Below, in pieces: positions 34,765-44,219 of a stretch of 64,000 bases of DNA (position 1 is its first letter; the number at the start of each line of letters is the position of its first letter). The notes under the pieces are model-generated. The model did no database searches. It had not been told where the DNA came from and worked only from the letters and a program-made list of their open reading frames with translations. This DNA comes from Ixodes scapularis (lineage: Eukaryota; Arthropoda; Arachnida; Ixodida; Ixodidae): the NCBI RefSeq assembly GCF_016920785.2, contig NW_024609857.1, positions 193,391,027-193,455,026 of the forward strand. The letters are read 5' to 3'. A program made the position numbers and the translations under genes.

Positions 34765-35037
34765 AAAAGTAGAGTGTAGTTACACGCGCTGCGCGTGCTG
34801 GCGTCTGCAGTAGTGAGTATCCTAAAGCAAAAAGCCTACAACGAATTTTGCCGTGCACGCGCGTTCGTCAAAGATTTATTATGATTATTTACTTCGAGCA
34901 TTCTATAAGTGGAAGGCCAGCGCGCGCTGATCGTTGAATTACACTTCCAGTGTTCTCCTCGATGTTAGGGTATTTTACTAATAGGTCAATTTTCACTGGA
35001 ACCGAATTACAGGCTTTCAATTTATGACGGTGTTATA

Positions 35038-35255
35038 TGCAGTTTATAGAAGAACTTCTGGACGTTATGGTGTTTAAATCGACAGAAACTTTATGTACAC
35101 TATTTACAGTCAGAAAAGGGACATCGAAGCTAGGCAGAAACGATTGTAGTCGGCTCGTTCCCCCGCTGCTCGTGCTCATCTGGTGGTGCTCGAGCCTTGG
35201 CTTGTTCAGTCCGCTGTTTTGTCGTCTTCTAGACCGCCGTGGAAGTTTTTACACA
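35038..35255 (-). repeat. BEL/Pao 3' LTR (diverged type)
   Basis: On the - strand it starts TGTGTAAAAACTTCC directly after the purine-rich TCGAGGGCAG that follows the pol stop. It contains a TGTAAATAGTGTACATAAAG TATA-type region and ends near CTTCTATAAACTGCA. Compared with the LTR at 40682-40875, only the TGTGT..AAACTT start and the TATA region agree, so this is not a normal sister LTR. Its inner end is approximate; 35031 is possible. Confidence 0.6.
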
Positions 35256-35288
35256 CTGCCCTCGAAATGAACTTTGTTCATTTTACAC

Positions 35289-38200
35289 TTACTTTGTAGA
35301 AACTTCTAAAGGAAAAAGCAGTTGAATGGGTCTTTTTACAAATACTCTGCCGGGTAATCTGATGGTACCAGATCGTATTTTTCCGTCTCTTCCGATAGAA
35401 ACGTCTTCAACCGCTCCCATGTGCCATCGCTGTCTCGGTAGTAAGTTGTCTTTGATTAGGACAAGGTCTCCGACTTTTATGTTGTGCGTCTTCGAGGTGA
35501 TGGTTCTTTGCATATTTCTAGTTTCCAGTAAGTATTCTGTTGACCACCTTTTCCAGAATCTGTCCAGAACCTCTTCGCAGTGTTTCCAAATTTGAAGAAG
35601 TTGATCTGCAGAAGTGTGGGTAACCTCTGTAAGTCCAAGTGTGGGAAAAGGTGTCGGTCGTTTTCCCGTGAGGAAATTGGCCGGCGACAACGCCTCTGGT
35701 TCTCCTATGTCGTTGTAGACGTAGGTGAGGGGTCGTGAATTTATAACAGCCTTTACTTCTGTCAGTGCTGTGTAGAGTTCATCGGAGGTTAAACTCCTGC
35801 AGCCAAGGGCTTTTTTCAGCGACAGCTTGACCGAGCGGACGAGTCGTTCGTAAAACCCTCCCCACCATGGAGCCCGTTCGACGATGAATTTCCAGTGAAT
35901 CTTGAAGGAACTCACTTGATTCGTGACTTCTTCGTCTCTAATATTGTTCCACAGTTTGTGCAGTTCCTTCTTACTTCTTTTGAATGTTAAGGCATTGTCC
36001 GTATAAATTATTTGTGGGATGCCTCTCCTTGATATAAATCGTCGAAAGGCGTGTAGGAAGAATGTTGCGGTCATGTCTTCTACGAGTTCCAGGTGTACTG
36101 CTCTGGTCACGGCGCAAGTGAATAAGGTTATATAAGCTTTCTGTGAGTTCGGCTTGCCTTTGACGAAGAGGGGGCCTGCGAAGTCAATCCCAGTCACCTC
36201 AAATGGATTGGCCTTTGTTACGCGATCGAGAGGTAACGGTGCGGTGACTTCAGAAGCTGGTCTTGAATTGTAACGTTGGCAGATAACGCATTCTTTGATC
36301 ACCCGTCTCACCAACTGTCGACCAGAGATAATCCAGTAGCGTTCTCTGAGTTGTACAAGAGTCTCATGCACTCCGGCGTGGAGGAGTCTTTGGTGTTCTT
36401 GAAGCACGATAAGCCGACAGTATCGGTGTTCTTTTGGTAGAACAATTGGATGTCGCTCGCTATAGAATGCGTTGCTGTGTTGTAGTCGACCAGTAGCGCG
36501 TAGCAGGCCCTCCTGATCGACGAACAAAGGAATGTCCTTCAGTTTTGATTCCATAGGTAGTTTTTGAGCTCGCTGCGTGCACTTAATTTCTTGTTGGAAT
36601 GATGCCCGTTGTACTCTTGGAATCCAATACAGCTCGGCTTCGTGAATTTCATCTGTAGTCAGCGGTCCTTTTCGGTCACTCTTGTGTCTCAGCTTGCGAA
36701 TGAATCTGAGGATCCAGGCTGTAGTTCGGTGAAGTCTCTGAATTGAACTGTAGTGGTTTTCATCTAGTATGGCCGGTTCAATTGGTGTTACAGTTTGCAA
36801 GACGTTCGCAGCTTTTTTCTCTTCCAACTCACAAGGGAATTCTTCCTTTGGTATCGTCCTCGGGGGCCACGTTGCTTCATTCGTTGTAATCCAGGTGGGT
36901 CCTTTCCACCATAGCTGATTGGTAATTAGTTGCTCGGCAGATATTCCCCGTGTGATGAGATCCGCTGGATTGCCCTTTCCAGGACAGTGTCTCCAGTTTT
37001 GGTTTGTTATAGCTTGGATCTCGCGCACTCGATTCTGAACAAACTGCTTCCATCTGTTGGTGTCTCCAAGGATCCAGCACAACGCAATCATGGAATCCGT
37101 CCAAAAATGTGTATCCTCCAATTTCTCTTGAAAGTGAGTTCTGATGTGATCATAGATTCTCGCAGCCACGAGGCAAGCCAAAAGCTCTAGTCTTGCCAAG
37201 GTTACCCTTTTCAGTGGAGCCACTCGTGATTTGCAGAACATAAAGGTTGAACATGTTTCACCTGATATGTCCGTTGTGCACAGGTATGCTACAGCACCAT
37301 ACGCCACAGTGCTGGCATCCGCGAAAATGTGTAGTACCGTTCCTTGTGCTGTTTCATTCATTTGATTTCTGTAAAACCGTGGTACAGCCACTTGACCCAG
37401 AAGGGGAAGTCCTTCACACCATAGATTCCACTCTTCTAGTATATCGTCGGTCAACGGGCTGTCCCAATCGATGTTCATACGCCAGAGTCGTTGGAAACAA
37501 AGTTTTGCAAGTATAGTGAAGGGTACCAGCATCCCAAGCGGGTCGTAAATTCTTGCTGTTGTCTGTAATACGGCTCGCTTGGTGTCTGTTCGATTTTGGG
37601 AAAAGTTGACAACGTTGTCCGACGTAAATGACAATACGTCAGAGCTTGGTGTCCACGTGAGCCCAAGTACCTTTACTATACCTGGCAACTCTCCTAGCGA
37701 TACCTGTTGACCCTGATCTTCGTTGATTTTCTTTAAAACTTCTGGAGAGTTGGACGACCACTTGTGTAGTTTCATGGAGGCGAGGTTAAAAATTTCATTC
37801 GTCTCGGAGTAGATCTGTAGAGCTTGTTCTTCGTTGTCCGCACCCGTTAATATGTCATCAACGTAGATCGATTTCAGAAGTTTCTCAGTGGTTTCAGGGT
37901 ACTGTGGGTTCATGAGTCTCAGGTGATGTTGAACTGTCGCTGCTAGGAGAAGGGGACTCGGCGTCGTGCCAAACGGGACTCTCGTCATTCTCCAGATTTC
38001 GATTTTCGGAAGTGGATGTTCTGCCTCTGGCTTGCTTTCAAACCACAGGAAACGCAAGGCATCTCTGTCCTTGCAGTTGATGGAAATCTGTAGGAATGCC
38101 TTCTCGATATCCGCGACGAGAGCAATTTTATGTGTCCTGAAGTTTAGAAGTAGCCCCACTAAGTCAGCATTCAGATTTGGGCCGCTCTCTAGGTTTTCAT

Positions 38201-40556
38201 TTAAGGACTTCGATCGATGGCCGTGCGACGAAGCATCAAAAACTACGCGTAGCTTGGTTGTTCGACTTTCCTTGACTACTGCTTGATGTGGCATGTAGTA
38301 GGTGACACCGTCACTGTCTCCGCTTTCTACTTTCTCCGCCATACTCTCGTTTCCATATTTTCTTATGGCTGAGTCATACGCAGACAGGATCTTTTCATTA
38401 CGTCTGAGCCTTCTGGTGAGCTGCATCAGTCGTTTTTCAGCACCTTCTTTATTGTTCTGTAGGTGTACAAAAGGCTTCCAAGGAAGGGATACCTCGTAAC
38501 GTTCTCCGTTGCTCGTTATCGTTTCTTCGAAGGACGTTAGTACGGAGTTGTTCGAAATATCGCATTCGTCTTGCTTGACTCCTATAGCTTCCAGGTCCCA
38601 GAATTTTCGTAGAATGTTTTCGGTGTTCCGCGTTATCGCTGACGTCCTGAGTGCGACCGTTTGGGAGTGTTGTAACACTGTGGAGCTTAGGCTCATGGGA
38701 CCGTGCACAGTCCATCCGAACGACGTCTCGATGGCCTTGATATTGCCGTTGAGTTTCGTGACTTGTCCAGTTACAAAATCCCAATAATGTTCAGCGCCTA
38801 TTAAAATGTCAATATGGTTGGAATTGTCGTCGTTAGCGATAACCGCGATCGCATAATTCAGCTGACGTAGCTCCTGTATGACGTTGTTATCCGGTTGTGG
38901 CAGTCGTTGATCGCAAATTATGCTAGTTTCAAGAGCCTCAAGGTGGTAAGTATGTCCATCGTGTTTGCTTTGCAGAGTAATGAAGACCCTTCGAAAGTTC
39001 TTCTCCTGGTTATGTCAACCGAAATACCCTACTGCAAGTCGTTCGCTTCCCACAACTTCGCAGCCCAGTCTCCGAGATAAGTCTTCGGTTATAAAGGATC
39101 TCTGGCTACCGCCGTCAAACAATACTCTAGCCATCGCTTTGTTTTTGGTTCCAGAAGCCCACGCTTCGGCCGTTTGTAACAGCACTATCCTTTGGTCCGA
39201 AGTCTCAGTCGTTGATTTTAGCTGTAACGGAGCTGTGCCAGCGACATTCTTTTGTCCGCCGTTCTTAAATTTGGGGTCGCACATCGTGGAAGCGTGTCGG
39301 CCTCGGCAGTGCCTACATGTGATTCTTCTTCGGCAGTTCTTAGACATGTGGTTCACAAGGGTGCAGCGGAAACACCCGCCGTGTTTCTGTAGCATCGTCT
39401 TCTTTTGTTCCAGTGAAACTGTCGAGGTGCACTCTTCCGTCTTGTGTTCTTTAGATTTGCAAATGAAGCACGGTGTTCTGAGATCCGTTTGTTGAAGTAG
39501 TGCAGACGATGATGGTTTAAAATTGTTCTGCTTATCAGGATACCTTTTACCTCCTGCCAGTGCATTCGTCTTTTTTGTCAGAGGGTGCTCCAATCTCGCA
39601 AGAGTATACGTTTGTTCTCGACTTTCTATTTCTACCTTCAAGGCTTGGAGTAACGATGTTAGCGCTGCAGGCTGTTCTCTAGGAACTCGCGCTCGCGCTC
39701 CTTCCTCATTTTGTTCTTGGGCGTTCCCTTCCTGTCGAATCGCCTCTCTGTTATAGTGAAGCATTATCTCTGAAGGAAGGAGTCTCACGAGGAGATGATG
39801 TAGCATCGAAGAGTAAGATTCTTCACTCATCCCGAGAGACTTGAGTCCACGTACATGGGCCTGCACATTATCGTAAAGACCTCGAAGTCCACGTACGTCT
39901 TGTGCAGAAGGTACCGGGTTAAGGTCAAGTAGCTTTTCCATATGATCTTGTATGAGCCGTTTCTCGTTGCCGAATCGGCTAATAAGGATGTCTACTGCAT
40001 CCTTGTAGCAGATGGACGTTGATGGGAGTCCGACGATGGCTGCAGCGGTTTCTGCCGTTAGCGAAGTTCTCAAGTAATTGAACTTGTCGCAAGCTGTTAG
40101 TGCCTCGTTGTGCTGAACCGCTTGCTGAAATTGCTCCCAAAACGGTTGCCATAGTCGTTGTTGGCCGTTAAACTTGAGAAGCTCCAGTTTGGGAAGCTTT
40201 ACCTTTAAGGTACTCGTCGGTTCTCCAATTCTTGCACTGTTTCCAGGGTTTGTTGTTTCGGTTGGGGTTCGTTGTTGTAGAGTTCGGATTGAGTAGTCCA
40301 ACTGAGCCAGGTAGGTGACGGCGCGGTCATTGCACTCGAATGCCCGGGTGTATTCTTGTTCCGTGTCGTCCCCCACGAAAGGCTCGATGGCGACATCTGT
40401 TTCGGTCATTTGGGTATGCAGACTACCCAATCGTTGCCTGAGGATTTCGATGTCCCGTTCGATGATCGGATCACGTTGAAGGGCAGCGTCGATGTCTAAT
40501 ATCAGCCTTGTCAGTTGGCTTCGTAGGGCCTTCCGTTTCAGTTTCAGACGATCCAT
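35289..40556 (-). pseudogene. BEL/Pao gag-pol polyprotein, one premature TGA
   Basis: A single frame of 1755 codons from ATG 40556 to the stop at 35289, interrupted only by TGA at 39015-39017 (codon 514). Order: Gag-like DUF1759 region (about 120-280), zinc-knuckle Cys/His cluster (CFRCTLVNHMSKNC, then a CRHCRGRH segment, about 390-425), A17/DUF1758 protease with FDGGSQRSF near 480, RT with YVDD near 898, RNase H, integrase with an HHCC finger and D,D,E core (TGIDFAGP, YTDNALTF, a WGGFYERLV segment), then a DUF5641-type C-terminus ending LLFPLEV. The protease reads DGG where DSG or DTG is common. The TGA falls just after the protease core, so Pol would be lost unless it is read through. Confidence 0.9.
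39015..39017 (-). other. Single in-frame TGA inside the BEL/Pao polyprotein
   Basis: On the - strand the codon follows VGYFG and precedes HNQEK. Both sides stay in the same frame and read as one continuous protease-to-RT linker. No other stop or frameshift occurs in 5.27 kb. It may be a recent nonsense mutation from CGA or GGA, or a leaky stop. Confidence 0.85.
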
Positions 40557-40660
40557 GAGTAGTCGTCAGCCGTGGCTTGAATGGAACGTATCAGTAGTCC
40601 TGCGTTAGTTGCTGAAGATTCGGTAGTTCCCTCGTCCAGGTTCCTCTCGTTGCGTCTCGT

Positions 40661-40678
40661 TCCCGGGTTTCGGCACCA
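40661..40678 (-). other. BEL/Pao primer-binding site
   Basis: On the - strand, TGGTGCCGAAACCCGGGA begins three bases inside the LTR end TTCTTACA. This is the expected place and style for a tRNA primer site of a BEL/Pao element. Confidence 0.75.
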
Positions 40679-40681
40679 TAT

Positions 40682-40875
40682 TGTAAGAACGGCTGACTAG
40701 TCGTTAGTAGATGAAGCCAACAACAGCCTTTATATACAAATATTTACATTAAAATCTCCGGCATCGTCCGCTCATGGCCAGGCCTCGATCCATTTCGTGC
40801 ATTCTATTTCTCGAGCTCCCGCTTCTTCTTCCTCCTTGTGGGGATGCCCGCTTCCATACAATAAGTTTCAACACA
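40682..40875 (-). repeat. BEL/Pao 5' LTR
   Basis: 194 bp; on the - strand it starts TGTGTTGAAACTTATTG and ends CCGTTCTTACA, with TGTAAATATTTGTATATAAAG as the TATA-type region. It is preceded by a purine tract (GCGGGGGGGAG) and by a BEL pol 3' end, so it is also the 3' LTR of a second, truncated copy. Confidence 0.75.
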
Positions 40876-41060
40876 CTCCCCCCCGCAAGAAGAAGAAATA
40901 GCTGGTGTGCCGTTGCATTAAAGTTGAAAGTTGGCAGAAAGATAATTATGACCTTCTCTGGACGTCCATGCTTCTCGGAAGATCGCGCTGGTAGCCTGGC
41001 GATTATTTTATCATTGCCGTTTAGGTCGTTCAGTGTCACGTCATGTCTGTCATTTGCATA
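40876..41060 (-). pseudogene. BEL/Pao pol 3'-end fragment and polypurine tract (- copy)
   Basis: On the - strand a DKIIARLP...HGRPEKV...FLP reading resembles a damaged version of the polyprotein's C-terminal GKIRSGTIRLP...KRPIQLLFPLEV region, and the purine tract and LTR follow. The same 185 bp occurs inverted at 41488-41662. It is too degenerate to be functional. Confidence 0.55.
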
Positions 41061-41487
41061 GAATCCAGGGGCGTTGTCTCGCCTTGTGTGAGCGAGCGAT
41101 TTAGTCTTCCGTTCTTCATTCTATTGAATCTGGAAGTCGATCGTGCAGTCACGTGTATTAAAACCACGGGGACGGGACAAGGCGCGAAGTGTACGATACG
41201 CTCTTTTCCTAATCTCCTTCATAGCTCTCGTTAGGCGCTGATGTATGCCGATTCTTTGTTTTGTGCTTCGTTGCTTGTATAGTCTCCCTTGTTTCTTAAA
41301 TTGCTTGTTTCGTTGAGGAGGTCGTTTGACATTCCGGTTTAAGAAGGTTCCATTTATAGTTGCTTTGGCACGGTTCCGTTTCTTCCTATCTTTTTGTGCT
41401 TTTCTGACTCTATTCTTCTGTTTTCAAGTCGCCTTCGTTTTGAATGTGAGGACTTCTGTGAGTGCCGGCTTCATACTCTTTCTTGAA
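41061..41487. other. Loop between the inverted BEL/Pao fragments
   Basis: About 430 bp not shared by the two arms. No conserved protein motif recognised on either strand; it may be decayed BEL/Pao internal sequence. Confidence 0.4.
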
Positions 41488-41830
41488 ACCAGACATGACG
41501 TGACACTGAACGACCTAAACGGCAATGATAAAATAATCGCCAGGCTACCAGCGCGACCTTCCGGGAAGCATGGACGTCCAGAGAAGGTCATAATTATCTT
41601 TCTGCCAACTTTCAACTTTAATGCAACGGCACATCAGCTATTTCTTCTTCTTGCGGGGGGAGTGTGTTGAAACTTATTGTATCGAAGCGGGCATCCCCAC
41701 AAGGGGATGCCCGCTTCCATCCCCTTGTGGGGATGCCCCTTTTCTTCGATGTCCCTTTTCTGACTGTAAATAGTGTACATAAAGTTTCTGTCGATTTAAA
41801 CACCATAACGTCCAGAAGTTCTTCTATACA
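41488..41830 (+). mobile_element. Inverted BEL/Pao fragment: pol 3' end, polypurine tract and LTR (+ copy)
   Basis: 41488-41662 is the reverse complement of 40876-41060. It is followed by GCGGGGGGAG and an LTR at 41663-41830 that starts TGTGTTGAAACTTATTG and ends TTCTTCTATACA. The first part of this LTR matches the 40682-40875 LTR; its last 100 bp (TGTAAATAGTGTACATAAAG to CCAGAAGTTCTTCTATA) match the 35038-35255 LTR. A scrambled GGGGATGCCCGCTTCCATC repeat lies between the two parts. Confidence 0.65.
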
Positions 41831-41839
41831 GTTCTCACA

Positions 41840-42327
41840 TGCTGGCCAACCATACTGCCGGTGCAATGCCCGCCTTTCACTGCTCACTTCTTTCTGATCG
41901 TTTCTAGGACTGAACTTTGTCGTCCACTTTCGAACTTGGAAGAAAATTTCAACGAGGCTTGTCTTCACTTCAGACAGCCAAATATTTAGAAATTTTCTAG
42001 ACAAGGGTTGATTTAGTTTTACCTTACCGATTACCTGTACCACGAGCAATAAAAATTGTTTCTTGAGCTCAAATGTATGCCGCGCTGTGTCACGAAAACA
42101 CGGTAGCGCGCACTTTTGGGTCCCCCATTTAGGGAACCTCTCCACGGAAGCCACTTATATTTGCTACAGCCAAGAGGTGACACCAGCTACCACCCCAATA
42201 ATAAAACACGGAGCTATCGCTCATCCAGCCATCGTCAAACTTGGCTAGGTACTTTTAGGTACCTAGTAGGGAAGGGCGGTTAACTTTTAACCGCGGTTAA
42301 AGTTAACCAGCTTCGAGCAAACGGGCC
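41840..42327. other. Right body and end of the 8.2-kb inverted-repeat element
   Basis: An open reading of about 110 codons runs on the - strand from 42154 into the BEL/Pao LTR. It resembles no family I know and is probably residual transposon sequence. The end TTAACCAGCTTCGAGCAAAC marks the inverted terminus. Confidence 0.4.
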
Positions 42328-42434
42328 CAGGTGGTCGAAATTAATGCTCAGTCCTCCGCTGGGGCATGCATGGCAGCTGCCCTTGGTTGCTTCAGCACTT
42401 GGCTTCCTCAATTCTGGCTTCCTGTACGCCGCAG

Positions 42435-42593
42435 GAGGAGTTCTTCTTCGTGCTAAAGCACACCGAGATGGACTCGACCCAGATCTGCGGCACTGTGTTC
42501 CCGGACGAGTGCGAGAGCCACACCGTCGTCAACTGGACCGTGCCGCTGCCTCCACGACGGAAACTCCGGCCGGACCCGGTGCCGGCCCCGAGT
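42435..42593 (+). CDS. SMPD1: Acid sphingomyelinase-like gene, saposin end and proline-rich linker exon
   Basis: 159 nt, 53 codons, phase 0 at both ends: acceptor CTGTACGCCGCAG at 42434 and donor GTAAGT at 42594. It joins exon 2 to give an HYKEEFFFVL continuation. QICGTVFPDEC supplies the fifth and sixth saposin cysteines. NWTVPLP followed by a PRRKLRPDPVPAPS linker is the conserved bridge between the saposin and metallophosphoesterase domains of acid sphingomyelinases; NWT is also an N-glycosylation sequon. The catalytic exons, which should start with a conserved SDLHWD-like motif, are not visible before position 64000. Confidence 0.85.
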
Positions 42594-42852
42594 GTAAGTT
42601 CCACTGCAGACGGCTGGCATGGCTGCAGATGCTTTTCTTCCAGCGATCATTTGAGACGCAGAGACTTCCGAAATGTAACCACGATCAATTAGCTTCGCTT
42701 AAGGGGGATTCAACCGCTATTTATTTTTTGTATTTTTTTCGTCATAAATGGCGCAGTAGTTTTCCAGAATGAACGATTTAGATGGCGCAGAATAGATGGC
42801 GCAGAAGTTTTATAGAATGCTCGCAGCTGCGCATGCAGGTCGGGTGCTCCAG
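42594..42852 (+). other. Start of intron 3 of the sphingomyelinase-like gene
   Basis: Intronic sequence between the GTAAGT donor and the foldback element. AGATGGCGCAGAA occurs twice within 30 bp near 42779-42803. Everything downstream in the window is probably inside this intron, unless the gene ends aberrantly. Confidence 0.55.
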
Positions 42853-43204
42853 GGCCGGTTTGCTCATCTTGCGGCCGCGGCTGCGACTGCGGCCAAGAAG
42901 GAATTTTATGTCACGTGACGAGCTCCAGGGGGACAAGGAAGTACCTAGCGTCCCTGCCTAAAGGCAGAAAATTCCGTGCCGCTTCGAGTACAAAAGTCTA
43001 ATTTCGCTCGCAGAAACTGACTGCAGAGGCTTTCAACTTAAGTCCAATTAATCGCCCCATCATACGTTAGGAGCGGCAGGTAAAGTTATGGCCAGGGAAG
43101 GTAAATATAGGCCAAGATAAAAGAAAAAAATCACGCAAAGCGAAAGCGGTGGTTGTGTATTTATATTTGTGTGCCTGCGACGTTGAGACCATCGTCTGCG
43201 TAGT

Positions 43205-43264
43205 AGAAAGGTTAGGGCGCCGGGACTTGTCGCGGCGTGCAAGTTTTGGGTTCGAATCTTGGCG
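43205..43264 (+). repeat. tRNA-like (Pol III A/B box) segment in the left foldback arm
   Basis: GGTTAGGGCGCCGGGACTTG followed at tRNA spacing by GGGTTCGAATCTTGG resembles the D-arm, anticodon and T-arm portion of a tRNA. It lacks a 5' acceptor match, so it is not a functional tRNA gene. Confidence 0.5.
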
Positions 43265-43802
43265 TAAACTTTCTTTTTCTTTTTATTGTGCGCGTGTTCT
43301 TTTTATTTTTTTAAGTGGGATCTTTTTTTACTAATTATCCGCTAAGACCCACCTGTTGGGTCGACCTGTTGGCCCAACAGGTGGTTACAGGTGGTTTGTT
43401 GCCCCACCTGTTGGGTCGACAAACCAGAAGAAAAAAAAAGATTACGGTAAGCCACGTTAACGCCCTACTGCAATCGTTTTATAATGTTCATTAAAGGTAA
43501 TTAAGATCAAGCGAAGTTAACGCGCAAATACGAGCGTTTTCTAATGTTCATTAAAAGGCCGCCAAGATTACAGCATCGGTATGACTTTCACACAAACTGG
43601 GCCGAAACAAGCATCCTTTCCCAGCAACTACAATTTTATGTTTTTTTTTTGTTTTTTTTTAAATATACAACGCTCTTGCTACGACTCTTTTCGGTAACAG
43701 GAGGTGCCTATTGAGTACTAATACACAATGCAGTCGTGTCAATTAAGAAAAAAGGTTCCACGAAATAAACACAAAAAAAAACGCGCAGAATAAAAAAAAA
43801 GC

Positions 43803-43868
43803 GTATTCGCCGAGATTTGAACCTGGAACTTTCACGCCGGAACGCCCAGTACCGGCGCTCTAACCGTT
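43803..43868 (-). repeat. tRNA-like (Pol III A/B box) segment in the right foldback arm
   Basis: On the - strand GGTTAGAGCGCCGGTACTGG is followed by CCAGGTTCAAATCTCGGCG. It is the inverted, diverged partner of 43205-43264. It carries an intact-looking B box but no acceptor stem. Confidence 0.5.
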
Positions 43869-44219
43869 CAAGTACAGCAGACGCTGGTCGCGGCGGCGCT
43901 GGCACTGGTATACAAATACACAACCAGCGCTTTTGTTTTGCGTGATTTGTCCTTTCTTTTGGCTTATGTTTACCTTCCCTGGCAGTAACTTTACCTGCCG
44001 CTCCTAACGTATGATGGGGCGGTCAATCGGACTTCAGTTGAAAGCCTCTGCAATCAGTTCTGCGAGCGAAATTAGACTTTTGTATTCGAAGCGGCACGGA
44101 CTTCTCTACCATTACGCAGGGACGCTAGGTACTTCCTTGTCCCCATGGAGCACGTCACGTGACATAAAAATCCCTCTTGGCCGCAGCCGCAGCCGCGCCG
44201 CAAGATGAGCAAACCGGCC

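Larger units (their letters stand above)
34153..42327. mobile_element. 8.2-kb inverted-repeat element in intron 2, carrying nested BEL/Pao
   Basis: The ends GGCCCGTTTGCTCGAAGC...GTTAAC (34153) and its reverse complement (ending 42327) match for about 26 bp and continue with GCGGTTAA blocks. A 3-bp CAG flanks both sides (34150-34152 and 42328-42330). GG-starting ends with a 3-bp duplication resemble PIF/Harbinger, but CAG is not that family's usual TAA, so the superfamily is open. The body (34153-35030 and 41840-42327) encodes nothing I recognise; most of its length is BEL/Pao sequence. It ends 107 bp before exon 3. Confidence 0.65.
42853..44219. mobile_element. Foldback element with long inverted arms and inward tRNA-like segments
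   Basis: GGCCGGTTTGCTCATCTTGC at the left and its reverse complement at the right open arms of about 370 bp that match through CACGTGACG/CGTCACGTG, the ACTTTTGTAC-type block, ATCATACGTTAGGAGCGGCA and a GGGAAGGTAAA block. Each arm then carries a tRNA-like module facing inward: GGTTAGGGCGCC...GGGTTCGAATC at 43208-43260, and its counterpart near 43805-43865 on the other strand. The centre holds short CCACCTGTTGGGTCGAC palindromic repeats (43345-43430). Flanking triplets are CAG and GAG, so the TSD is uncertain. The termini resemble those of the 34153-42327 element. Confidence 0.7.

Noticed and set aside
38965..39495. 176-codon + strand reading
   Set aside because: Antisense to the BEL/Pao protease and zinc-knuckle region.
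35038..40875. Normal LTR pair for the BEL/Pao element
   Set aside because: The two LTRs differ over most of their length and no TSD is visible, so I describe them as mismatched.
43205..43264. Functional tRNA gene
   Set aside because: A- and B-box-like words are present, but there is no complete acceptor stem or cloverleaf, and it repeats in the foldback arm.
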